The notes beneath the pieces were generated by a model that did no database searches, was not told the origin of the DNA, and saw only the letters and a program-made list of their open reading frames with translations. From Planctomycetota bacterium (GTDB lineage: Bacteria; Planctomycetota; UBA8108): a stretch of 6,654 nucleotides of DNA. The position numbers were made by a program, and so were the translations under genes. Location: NCBI GenBank assembly GCA_002708465.1, contig PAOC01000137.1:10963-17616 (forward strand), given 5' to 3'. Of the stretch, positions 1 through 6,449 are shown piece after piece; position 1 is the first letter of the stretch, and each line of letters opens with the position of its first letter.

Positions 1-5
1 ACCTA

Positions 6-24
6 CCTCAATAGCTTATTGGGG
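6..24. repeat. Short stem-loop in the leader
   Basis: CAATA (9-13) and TATTG (17-21) are perfect inverted arms around GCT. The stem extends outward with one G-U wobble and two C-G pairs, giving 8 bp in RNA (6-13 with 17-24). No T-run follows on either strand, so it does not look like a complete intrinsic terminator. It may be the base of a terminator for a gene beyond the left edge, or chance. Confidence 0.3.
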
Positions 25-128
25 GTCACAAGCATTGGCAAGAAAAGGCCTGCGAAAGCTGCGCTCTTGGCCGGGAAACGTCGTTCAGCTACACTGGCGA
101 CGGACTCGGAACAATTCGACAACCCGCC

Positions 129-135
129 AAGGTGG
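129..135 (+). promoter_or_regulatory. Ribosome binding site of the first sulfatase
   Basis: AAGGTGG lies 6 bases before the ATG at 142, a normal Shine-Dalgarno distance. It favours the start at 142 over the in-frame TTG at 19, which has no such site. A canonical signal peptide begins exactly at 142, which supports the same choice. Confidence 0.65.
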
Positions 136-141
136 ACCTTA

Positions 142-1608
142 ATGCGAAGACTTGCCCTCTCAGCTCTCGCCCTGTTGATCGCGGGTATCACTCCCGCTGG
201 CGCCCAATCGCCAGGCCGGCCCAACGTACTGTTCATCGCCGTCGATGACCTGAATGACTGGGTCAACTGCATGGGCGGCCGAAAGGGCGTTCACACTCCG
301 AATCTTGATCGGCTCGCCTCACGCGGCGTGTTGTTTACCAACGCCCATTGCGCGGCGCCTTCCTGCAATCCATCGCGGGTCGCGATGATGACGGGAGTCG
401 CTCCGTCATCATCGGGCATCTACCACAACGGCCAGGACTGGCGGAGCCGCCCGCGGCTTGCCAATGCCGTCACGATCCCCGAACATTTCCGCGCAGGCGG
501 CTACACGGCTTTCGGCGGCGGTAAGATCTTCCATGCCTTGTCCTGGATCACCGGGGGCTACGGCAAGCAACAGAACGAAGCGAAGCTCTGGGATTCTTAC
601 TGGCCCTCGGCGACCGAGCCCATGCCGGAGCCCCAATGGCCGAAGGCCGCCCAAGCCAGGCGAGCGGCCAATGGCTATCTCTATTCAAAACCCATCGCCA
701 TCGGCAAGACATCCAAGGGACGCCCGTCTCACTTCTTCGATTGGGCGCCTGACGATCAACCGGAAACAGGCACGGCGGATTACAAGGTCGTAAGCTGGGC
801 GGCCGGTGAGCTCGCCAGGAAACGCGACAAACCATTCTTCCAGGCCGTCGGAATATTCCGGCCGCACATTCCGTGGTACGCGCCGACGAGATACTACGAC
901 CTCTATCCCGAAGAGGACGTCTTCCTGCCGAGGGTGAAAAAAGACGCCCTCGATGACGTCCCCGCCGCCGGCCACCGATCGCTTCGCAAAGCCTGGCATC
1001 GCTGGGTGGAGGAAAACGACGAGTGGCGCTCTGCGGTTCGCGGTTACCTGGCATCGATCAGCTTCGCCGATGCCCAGGTCGGGCGGCTACTCGACGCGCT
1101 CGACACCGGCCCGCACGCTAAAAACACCATCGTGGTGCTCTGGTCCGACCACGGCATGCACATCGGCGAGAAGCGACATTGGGAAAAGTTCACGCTCTTT
1201 GAAGAATCAACCCGGGTTCCGCTGATGTTCATCGTGCCCGGGGTGACCAGGCCAGGCATGACCTGCGACCGCCCGGTCAGCTTGCTCGATGTCTATCCCA
1301 CGCTGAATGAACTGTGCGGCCTGCCCAGGCGTGAGGATCTTGACGGTGAAAGCCTCGTACCCCTCCTGAAAGACCCAGCGGCCAGGCGGGATCGCCCCGC
1401 CATCACGACCTGGGGGCGCGGCAACCATGCGGTCCGGACCCTGCGCTGGCGCTACATACGCCATGCCACCGGGGCCGAAGAGCTTTATGACCATCAAACG
1501 GACCCCGATGAGTTTACGAACCTTGCTTTCAGCCAACCCGAACAATCAAAGCCCATCATCGCTGAATTAACGAAATGGCTGCCAACCGCCGGGAAGACCA
1601 GGCCATGA
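142..1608 (+). CDS. Secreted S1-family sulfatase, iduronate-2-sulfatase-like
   Basis: This is a 488-residue exported sulfatase that should hydrolyse sulfate esters, probably on a sulfated glycan. Residues 1-21 form a signal peptide (RR, then a Leu/Ala-rich core, ending AGA before Q22). All core catalytic motifs are visible: metal-binding D35-D36 in AVDDLND, the formylglycine signature C75-N-P-S-R79, K128 and H131 in GKIFH, H242 in RPHIPW, D336-H337 in WSDHGMH, and K349 in HWEKFTLFEESTRVP. The VDDLND, GKIFH and SDHG..GEK..W forms are typical of the iduronate-2-sulfatase-like branch (probably SulfAtlas S1_7), not the arylsulfatase A branch. The length is normal for the family and the gene looks intact. 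C75 must be converted to formylglycine by an enzyme not encoded here. The start at 142 is chosen for its signal peptide and AAGGTGG site; the frame stays open upstream to the window edge, but that stretch resembles nothing in the family. Its stop overlaps the next start by 4 bases (ATGA, 1605-1608). The true substrate cannot be read from the sequence. Confidence 0.93.
   Translation: MRRLALSALALLIAGITPAGAQSPGRPNVLFIAVDDLNDWVNCMGGRKGVHTPNLDRLASRGVLFTNAHCAAPSCNPSRVAMMTGVAPSSSGIYHNGQDWRSRPRLANAVTIPEHFRAGGYTAFGGGKIFHALSWITGGYGKQQNEAKLWDSYWPSATEPMPEPQWPKAAQARRAANGYLYSKPIAIGKTSKGRPSHFFDWAPDDQPETGTADYKVVSWAAGELARKRDKPFFQAVGIFRPHIPWYAPTRYYDLYPEEDVFLPRVKKDALDDVPAAGHRSLRKAWHRWVEENDEWRSAVRGYLASISFADAQVGRLLDALDTGPHAKNTIVVLWSDHGMHIGEKRHWEKFTLFEESTRVPLMFIVPGVTRPGMTCDRPVSLLDVYPTLNELCGLPRREDLDGESLVPLLKDPAARRDRPAITTWGRGNHAVRTLRWRYIRHATGAEELYDHQTDPDEFTNLAFSQPEQSKPIIAELTKWLPTAGKTRP
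383..414. repeat. 12-bp perfect hairpin inside the sulfatase gene
   Basis: CGATGATGACGG (383-394) and CCGTCATCATCG (403-414) are exact reverse complements separated by an 8-base loop. The hairpin starts 4 bases after the last codon of the C-N-P-S-R formylglycine signature (364-378). It encodes the middle of VAMMTGVAPSSSG. The repeat is seen directly; any function is unknown. Confidence 0.6.
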
Positions 1609-3278
1609 ACACGCTACCCAACAGCCGCCGGCTCAGCCCCGCCATACTCGCGTGCCTGTTGTTCGCCGCCGCGCCCGCCCGAAGCGACAAGCTGCGGGCC
1701 GCCGGTGAAAAGAGCGCCGCCCCCCCCGTGCTGGAAATCGGCACACGAAAACAATTATTCGTCGACGATTACATCGTGGAGGAAACAGAGAACGTCACGC
1801 TCGATGCGGGGCAGGCGACGAAGCATGGCGTCGTGCTGAAGCCGACGCTGCCGACCGATTTTCAGACCGGCGAGGTCCACGACGGGCCGGATGGCGGCGC
1901 GGGCTACGAATTCGGGGAGTCGGCCTTCTGCTGGTTCTTTTCGCCGCATTGGGACGCCGGTAGGAAGATGTTCCGGCTGTGGTACATGGCCAGCAAGCGC
2001 GCCGGCTCGGCGCTGGCTTATGCCGAGTCAAAAGACGGAATCCACTGGACGAAGCCGCTGATCTCAAAGGACGGCAGGAGCAACCTGGTCAACTGGAATT
2101 CACCGATGCCCATCCTGCGTGATAAAAGATCCAGGGATCTCGTCAGCATAGGCCTCGATGGAGTCACCGTCAGCATCGACTCGAGGCTGCCCTGGGGGCA
2201 TGCAGAGAAATACAAGGTGGCGCTCTACCCGAACCGGGGCGGCCAGGACTGTCGCACCCGGCTGGGCTATTCCTCCGACGGGATCAACTGGAGCTTTTAC
2301 AACAAGGGCCTGCCGGTGACGGGCCGGGCCGCCGATTTCAGCAACCAGATCTTCTGGGACCCGCCCAACAAACGCTACCTGCTGATATGCCGGGAAGACT
2401 TCGCGGCCGGAGGAGGACTGGGCGAGCTCAGGGGCGTCCGCATCATGGAGCACACAAAGGGAAACGACCTGCTCCAGCACCCGACGGCCTGGAAGACGCT
2501 GACCAAGTTTGTACTGAACGACCCCGACAAGACGATGATCCCGGGTACCCGGACACCGGAGCGCCAGATCCACACCCTGCCGATCTGGTATTACGAGGGG
2601 GTGTACTTCGCCCTGACGGATGTGCTGACCGCGACCAACCGGCCCGTTCCCGTTGGCCGACAGGACTTTCACAAGCGCCACGAGAAAGGGGTCTGGGAGT
2701 TTTACATGTCGCCATCGCGCGATGCGGTCAGCTACGACTTCACCGCCGCCACCTACCCTCGAAAAACCCTCATCCCCCGCGGCCCCGACGGCAGCTTCGA
2801 CAAGGATTGCGCCCGCCCGCCAGCCAACATCATCACCCGCAACGATGAGCACTGGATCTATTACCTGGCGACCAACGAGCGCTGGGGCGCCCGCAAATGG
2901 GATGCCCGGCTGGGCCTGGCGAAGCTGAGGCTCGACGGATTCTTTTTCCTCGAAGCGGAAAAAAACCCGGGAACCGTGGTCACAAAACCGTTCAAGCTCG
3001 AAGGCCGCCAGCTGCAGGTGAACGTCGATGCTGAAAAGGGATGGGTAAAAGTCGAATTGCTCGATGAGTCCGGCAAGAGGATCAGCGGCTACTCAGCCAA
3101 TGCGGCGAAGCGCTACAGGGGCGTAGACAAGCTGCGGTTTTCGCCGCAATGGAAGTCGGGCGGCGATCTGTCCCAACTGGAAGGAAAAACCGTTAAACTC
3201 AAGTTCTCGCTCCAGAACGCAAAGCTCTACTCTTTCAAGCTGGCTGAACAAGCAGCGGATTCTTCGAACGTAAAATAA
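1605..3278 (+). CDS. Secreted GH32/43-like five-bladed-propeller protein
   Basis: This 557-residue exported protein resembles PVC proteins usually labelled hypothetical or glycosyl hydrolase family 32 N-terminal-like. Residues 1-27 look like a signal peptide (RR at 8-9, core AILACLLFAAAPA, cleavage after ARS). The mature part opens with KQLFVDDYIVEE (49-60), the hallmark start of the family. Propeller-type repeats follow: ESKDGIHWTKP (141-151), YSSDGINWSFY (222-232), and a weaker SRDAVSYDF (371-379). A separate beta-rich C-terminal domain of about 90 residues (roughly 455-545) contains alternating strands such as WVKVELLDESG and resembles an accessory beta-sandwich. I infer a role in binding or cleaving a glycan, because it lies between two sulfatases and the fold family includes GH32 and GH43 enzymes. 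I cannot assign catalytic acids, so it could be a non-catalytic binding protein. The start at 1605 gives the better signal peptide and a 4-base ATGA overlap with the previous gene; an ATG at 1575 would add ten polar residues. A run of eight C bases (1720-1727) sits in the linker after the signal peptide. Confidence 0.85.
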   Translation: MNTLPNSRRLSPAILACLLFAAAPARSDKLRAAGEKSAAPPVLEIGTRKQLFVDDYIVEETENVTLDAGQATKHGVVLKPTLPTDFQTGEVHDGPDGGAGYEFGESAFCWFFSPHWDAGRKMFRLWYMASKRAGSALAYAESKDGIHWTKPLISKDGRSNLVNWNSPMPILRDKRSRDLVSIGLDGVTVSIDSRLPWGHAEKYKVALYPNRGGQDCRTRLGYSSDGINWSFYNKGLPVTGRAADFSNQIFWDPPNKRYLLICREDFAAGGGLGELRGVRIMEHTKGNDLLQHPTAWKTLTKFVLNDPDKTMIPGTRTPERQIHTLPIWYYEGVYFALTDVLTATNRPVPVGRQDFHKRHEKGVWEFYMSPSRDAVSYDFTAATYPRKTLIPRGPDGSFDKDCARPPANIITRNDEHWIYYLATNERWGARKWDARLGLAKLRLDGFFFLEAEKNPGTVVTKPFKLEGRQLQVNVDAEKGWVKVELLDESGKRISGYSANAAKRYRGVDKLRFSPQWKSGGDLSQLEGKTVKLKFSLQNAKLYSFKLAEQAADSSNVK

Positions 3279-3296
3279 AAAGATGTCCAATTTTAC
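3270..3296. repeat. AT-rich inverted repeat at the second/third gene junction
   Basis: GTAAAAT (3270-3276) and ATTTTAC (3290-3296) are perfect 7-base inverted arms with a 13-base loop. The TAA stop of the propeller gene lies at the end of the left arm, and the alternative ATG start of the next gene (3283) lies in the loop. The stem is weak and no T-run follows, so I do not call it a terminator. Confidence 0.3.
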
Positions 3297-3357
3297 AGCG
3301 AGCGGTGGATTTTCAAGATACAGGTTTTCCATTAAGCCCCCAGTGGCGCACCTAAAC

Positions 3358-3362
3358 AGGAA
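3358..3362 (+). promoter_or_regulatory. Ribosome binding site that favours a TTG start
   Basis: AGGAA lies 7 bases before a TTG at 3370, which is ideal Shine-Dalgarno spacing. The alternative ATG at 3283 is preceded only by an A-rich stretch without a clear site. Together with the signal peptide that begins at 3370, this supports TTG as the true start. Confidence 0.55.
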
Positions 3363-3369
3363 CAGAACC

Positions 3370-4917
3370 TTGTCGAAAGCTCTCCCGCTTTGCATCCTCA
3401 GCCTGCTCTTTTTTCAGAGCACCGCAAGCGCTGCGCGGCATCCGAATGTCGTGCTGCTGCTGGCCGATGACCTGGGCTGGAAAGATATCGGCTGCTACGG
3501 CGGCCCGGTAAAAACCCCTACTCTTGACAGCCTGGCTGCCGGCGGCATGCGCTTCACTGATTTTTATTCAGGCGCTGCGGTCTGCTCTCCCTCACGTGCG
3601 ACGCTGCTGACTGGCAGACAGCACCTTCGCACCGGGGTCTACAGCTGGATTGACGATCACACGCAGAAATCACACCTCCTTGAGAGAGAGGTCACGCTCG
3701 CGGAGGTTCTGAAAACCCACGGCTACTCAACTGTCCACCTGGGAAAATGGCACCTGGGCCTTCCCGGGCGGTCTCGTGAGAAGCCGACGCCGAAACAGCA
3801 TGGTTTTGATTACTGGTTTGCCACCGGCATCAACGCCCAGCCCAGCCACAAGGATCCGGCCAACTTCATTCGCAATGGAAAACCCGTGGGAAAAATCAAA
3901 GGCTACGCCAGCCAGATCGTGGTCAATGAAGCCATCTCCTGGCTCGATGAACATCGAAAACCGGCGAAGCCCTTCTTTCTCAACATCTGGTTCCATGAAC
4001 CCCATGCCCCGATTGCCGCCCCGAAGACGAGTGTCGCCCCCTATGGAAAACTGAATGACCCGGCCGCCATTTATTCAGGAACCATCGACAATACAGACCG
4101 GGCTATTGCACGCCTGCTCAAAAAGCTGAAGCAGGTCGATGCCCCTGAGAACACGATCATCATCTACTCCTCCGACAACGGCAGCTACCGAAACGACAGA
4201 ACGGGTCATCTCAGGGGGTCCAAAGGCTCCAACTTCGAGGGAGGCATCCGGGTTCCCGGCATCTTCTACTGGCCTGGCACCATCGGCGGAGGGCGGGTTG
4301 AAAAGTCACCCGCCGGCCTCGTCGATCTCCTGCCAAGCGTTTGCGGACTGCTTGGGATCGACAAACCCGAAGGTGTCCATCTCGACGGTTCGGACCTTTC
4401 ACCCCTGCTGAGAGGAGAGCCTAACAAATTTTTCCGCCATCAGCCTCTCATCTGGCTGCTTCCGACCAACGCCGCCGCCATAGCGCTCCGGGAAGGAAAA
4501 TACTCGCTGGTGGGCTATCGTTCCTACGAGCTCCCCAAAGACAAGCAGGCCATGGCCTCCCTTAGAAAACAAATCGAAGAGATTCTCAGAAAGGATGGAT
4601 CGCTCGAAGAGGAGATTCGCGGAAGCACCCTGCAGAAGCAGCTCTTTGAGGGCTTCAAAAATAGAGAAGCTGAAAGGCTGCGAGGAAAGTACATCCGCCT
4701 GAACATGTTCAGCGAGACATGGATTCCGGCGATCAAGGCCGGCGGCTACGGGCGATTCCAGCTGTTCGACCTCGAAAAAGACCCATCGCAGAAGACGGAA
4801 GTGTCCGGGCGCCATCCTGAGATTTTTACCCGCCTGAAAAAGCAGTTAATGATGATCAATGCGAGTATCATGGCCGAAGCGCCTGACTGGTCAAAACAAC
4901 CGGGACCGGCTGAATGA
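3370..4917 (+). CDS. Secreted S1-family sulfatase, arylsulfatase A-like
   Basis: This exported sulfatase has 515 residues from the TTG at 3370 and is predicted to remove sulfate esters. Residues 1-21 form a clean signal peptide (K3, core ALPLCILSLLFF, ending ASA). The catalytic set is complete: D33-D34 in LLADDLGW, the formylglycine signature C72-S-P-S-R76 followed by ATLLTG, K126 and H128 in GKWHLG, H209 in WFHEPHAPI, D269-N270 in SSDNGSY, and K285 in SKGSNFEGGIRVPG. These forms are typical of the arylsulfatase A/GALNS-like branch and differ clearly from the first sulfatase, so the two probably act on different sulfate positions. Between YRSYEL (383-388) and YGRFQLFDLEKDP (from 460) lies a charged, helix-rich stretch of about 70 residues; WIPAIKAGG near its end suggests a subfamily feature. 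An ATG at 3283, just 4 bases after the preceding stop, would add 29 residues in front of the signal peptide and cannot be excluded. The stop overlaps the next start (ATGA, 4914-4917). Substrate unknown. Confidence 0.93.
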   Translation: MSKALPLCILSLLFFQSTASAARHPNVVLLLADDLGWKDIGCYGGPVKTPTLDSLAAGGMRFTDFYSGAAVCSPSRATLLTGRQHLRTGVYSWIDDHTQKSHLLEREVTLAEVLKTHGYSTVHLGKWHLGLPGRSREKPTPKQHGFDYWFATGINAQPSHKDPANFIRNGKPVGKIKGYASQIVVNEAISWLDEHRKPAKPFFLNIWFHEPHAPIAAPKTSVAPYGKLNDPAAIYSGTIDNTDRAIARLLKKLKQVDAPENTIIIYSSDNGSYRNDRTGHLRGSKGSNFEGGIRVPGIFYWPGTIGGGRVEKSPAGLVDLLPSVCGLLGIDKPEGVHLDGSDLSPLLRGEPNKFFRHQPLIWLLPTNAAAIALREGKYSLVGYRSYELPKDKQAMASLRKQIEEILRKDGSLEEEIRGSTLQKQLFEGFKNREAERLRGKYIRLNMFSETWIPAIKAGGYGRFQLFDLEKDPSQKTEVSGRHPEIFTRLKKQLMMINASIMAEAPDWSKQPGPAE

Positions 4918-6449
4918 AAAACACCCTGCTGATAGCCGTTCTCGCGGCATCCATCCTGGCCGCTGCCGGCGACATCTACGCTGAGACCATCAGCGGCACG
5001 GTCAGCGGCCCTGCCGGCAAGCCGATCGGTGGCGTCATGATTTCGGCCTTCGACAAGGGCCACCGAAAATTTGTCTCCGTGTTCAGCCAGGGCGATGGCT
5101 CGTTCGTGATCGATGGCCTGCGCAATGTGAAACACGATGTGCGCGCGCGGCTCATGGGCTTCGATGACGAATGGTCCGATGGAAAGAAGCCCGGCACCGG
5201 AAGCCTGGAATTCAAGCTCAAGGCCGCGACCGGAGATGACCTCCAGGACCAGCGCCCCGCCAGCAGCGGCTTCAGCATGCTGAAATTCGACAACCAGCGG
5301 GACAAGCTGAACTTCAAGATGATGTGCAGCTATTGCCACCAGGTGGGAACCGTGGGCTTCCGCACCCCGGAGCAGCCGGTTGACTGGGAAACGATGGTGC
5401 GGCGGATGGATGGATTCGGCGGGCTCTACCGGCACACGCAAAAGACCATCGTCAAGCGCCTGCTGGGAGCCTACAAGGATGACGCGATCAGAAAATGGCC
5501 CGTTTTCGTCCCGCCTCCGGCTCCGGCCGGTCTCGCGGCGAAGGCCAGGATCACCGCCTGGGAGCTGGGCAAGAAGCTGGAGAGCTCCTTCCATGACCTG
5601 GAGCTCGGCCCCGATGGGCTGGTCTACGCGGTCAATATCAGCAAACACCGGATTGTCACCCTGGACCCCGCGACCGGCGAACAGCTCGCCTACCAGCTGC
5701 CGCGTGGATCCTATGGCCCTCATTCCATCGAGCTGGCAAATGATGGCCATATGTGGCTGACCATCTGCGCCAGCGGCCAGATGGCGAAGTTCGATCTCAA
5801 CACTAAAAAATACACCATCTGCTCGAGCGCCGAGGCTCCGGCTAAAAGGGGCTCCTACCCCCACACCCTCCGCATCAATCCAAAGGACCCCGAGGGCCTC
5901 ATCTGGTATACCGACGCGGGCCGCAACTCCTGCTTCTCGCTGCATCCTGTAACCTTGAAGGTAAAAGAATACCACCTGCTGAAAGCCCACCAGGCCGTCG
6001 CCGCCGGCAAGGGAGAATCTCGCGGCATCACGCCTTACGGACTCGATTTCTCACCAGTCGACGGAACCATCTGGTATTCCAAGTTGAATGGTAACCGCAT
6101 CGGCCGTATCGACCCGAGAACCCCCAACGGCGACATCAAGGAATGGAATCCTCCATTTCGCGGACCGCGAAGACTTCATCTCGACCAGAACGGAATTGTC
6201 TGGGTGCCGGGTTTCGCCTCCGGCGTGTTCGGAAAATTCGATCCGAAGACCGAAAAATGGACCGTCTATGATCTGCCGGACGCCGAAAACCAGATCCCCT
6301 ACGCCCTCAATGTCGACCCCGGGGGGAATGTGTGGATCTGTGGAACGGGAAACGACACCCTGAATAGGTTCAACCCGAAAACGGAAAGGTTCGTCGAGTT
6401 CCGTCTGCCGACCAGGAGTAGCCGCCCACCCCTTGCTCCACCTCCATGA
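4914..6449 (+). CDS. Regulatory-domain/heme c/Vgb-like propeller fusion, C-terminus altered
   Basis: This 511-residue exported fusion protein has three parts. Residues 1-23 are a signal peptide ending IYA. Residues about 24-103 form a carboxypeptidase-regulatory-like beta-sandwich (ISGTVSGPAGKPIGGVMISA, DGSFVIDGL). Residues about 117-200 carry one c-type heme site, C138-S-Y-C141-H142, with M161 and M165 as possible distal ligands. From about 215 comes a Vgb (virginiamycin B lyase)/SMP-30-like propeller. Its blade motifs recur near 227, 269, 316, 374, 418 and 462 in the form P-x-x-l-x-v-d-x-x-G-x-v-W, for example PYALNVDPGGNVW. Vgb-type propellers normally have seven blades; only six motifs are present, and the frame ends where a seventh is due. 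The last residues, from about S502 (SSRPPLAPPP), look unlike the family and lie antisense to a peptidase fragment, so the native C-terminus is probably lost. The architecture suggests periplasmic electron transfer coupled to a lyase or ligand-binding propeller; the reaction is unknown and antibiotic resistance should not be inferred. The ATGA overlap with the sulfatase gene places it in the operon. Confidence 0.85.
   Translation: MKNTLLIAVLAASILAAAGDIYAETISGTVSGPAGKPIGGVMISAFDKGHRKFVSVFSQGDGSFVIDGLRNVKHDVRARLMGFDDEWSDGKKPGTGSLEFKLKAATGDDLQDQRPASSGFSMLKFDNQRDKLNFKMMCSYCHQVGTVGFRTPEQPVDWETMVRRMDGFGGLYRHTQKTIVKRLLGAYKDDAIRKWPVFVPPPAPAGLAAKARITAWELGKKLESSFHDLELGPDGLVYAVNISKHRIVTLDPATGEQLAYQLPRGSYGPHSIELANDGHMWLTICASGQMAKFDLNTKKYTICSSAEAPAKRGSYPHTLRINPKDPEGLIWYTDAGRNSCFSLHPVTLKVKEYHLLKAHQAVAAGKGESRGITPYGLDFSPVDGTIWYSKLNGNRIGRIDPRTPNGDIKEWNPPFRGPRRLHLDQNGIVWVPGFASGVFGKFDPKTEKWTVYDLPDAENQIPYALNVDPGGNVWICGTGNDTLNRFNPKTERFVEFRLPTRSSRPPLAPPP

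Noticed and set aside
67..95. Promoter-like TTGGCC, 17 bases, TACACT
   Set aside because: Each box matches only four of six consensus bases, the -10 T-A-T core is weak, and such matches are expected by chance in 141 bases.
19..141. N-terminal extension of the first sulfatase from a TTG at 19
   Set aside because: The 41 extra residues are unlike the family and would bury the signal peptide; the AAGGTGG site and signal peptide both point to 142.
1575..1604. Earlier ATG start for the propeller gene at 1575
   Set aside because: It adds ten polar residues before the signal peptide and loses the ATGA overlap arrangement seen again at 4914.
1647..1655. Possible lipobox I-L-A-C17 in the propeller protein
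   Set aside because: The hydrophobic core before the Cys is too short and hydrophobic residues continue after it, so a normal signal peptidase I site at ARS fits better.
2100..2852. Minus-strand open frame of 250 residues
   Set aside because: It is antisense to the propeller gene, whose family motifs are clear; its composition (Val, Gly, Arg rich) is that of a shadow frame.
4746..5990. Long minus-strand open frame of 414 residues
   Set aside because: It lies opposite two well-supported genes, has no family resemblance, and is a typical shadow frame of GC-rich coding DNA.
4914..6449. Antibiotic (streptogramin) resistance lyase
   Set aside because: Only the propeller fold resembles Vgb; the catalytic residues could not be identified, and the heme domain and sulfatase context argue against a resistance role.
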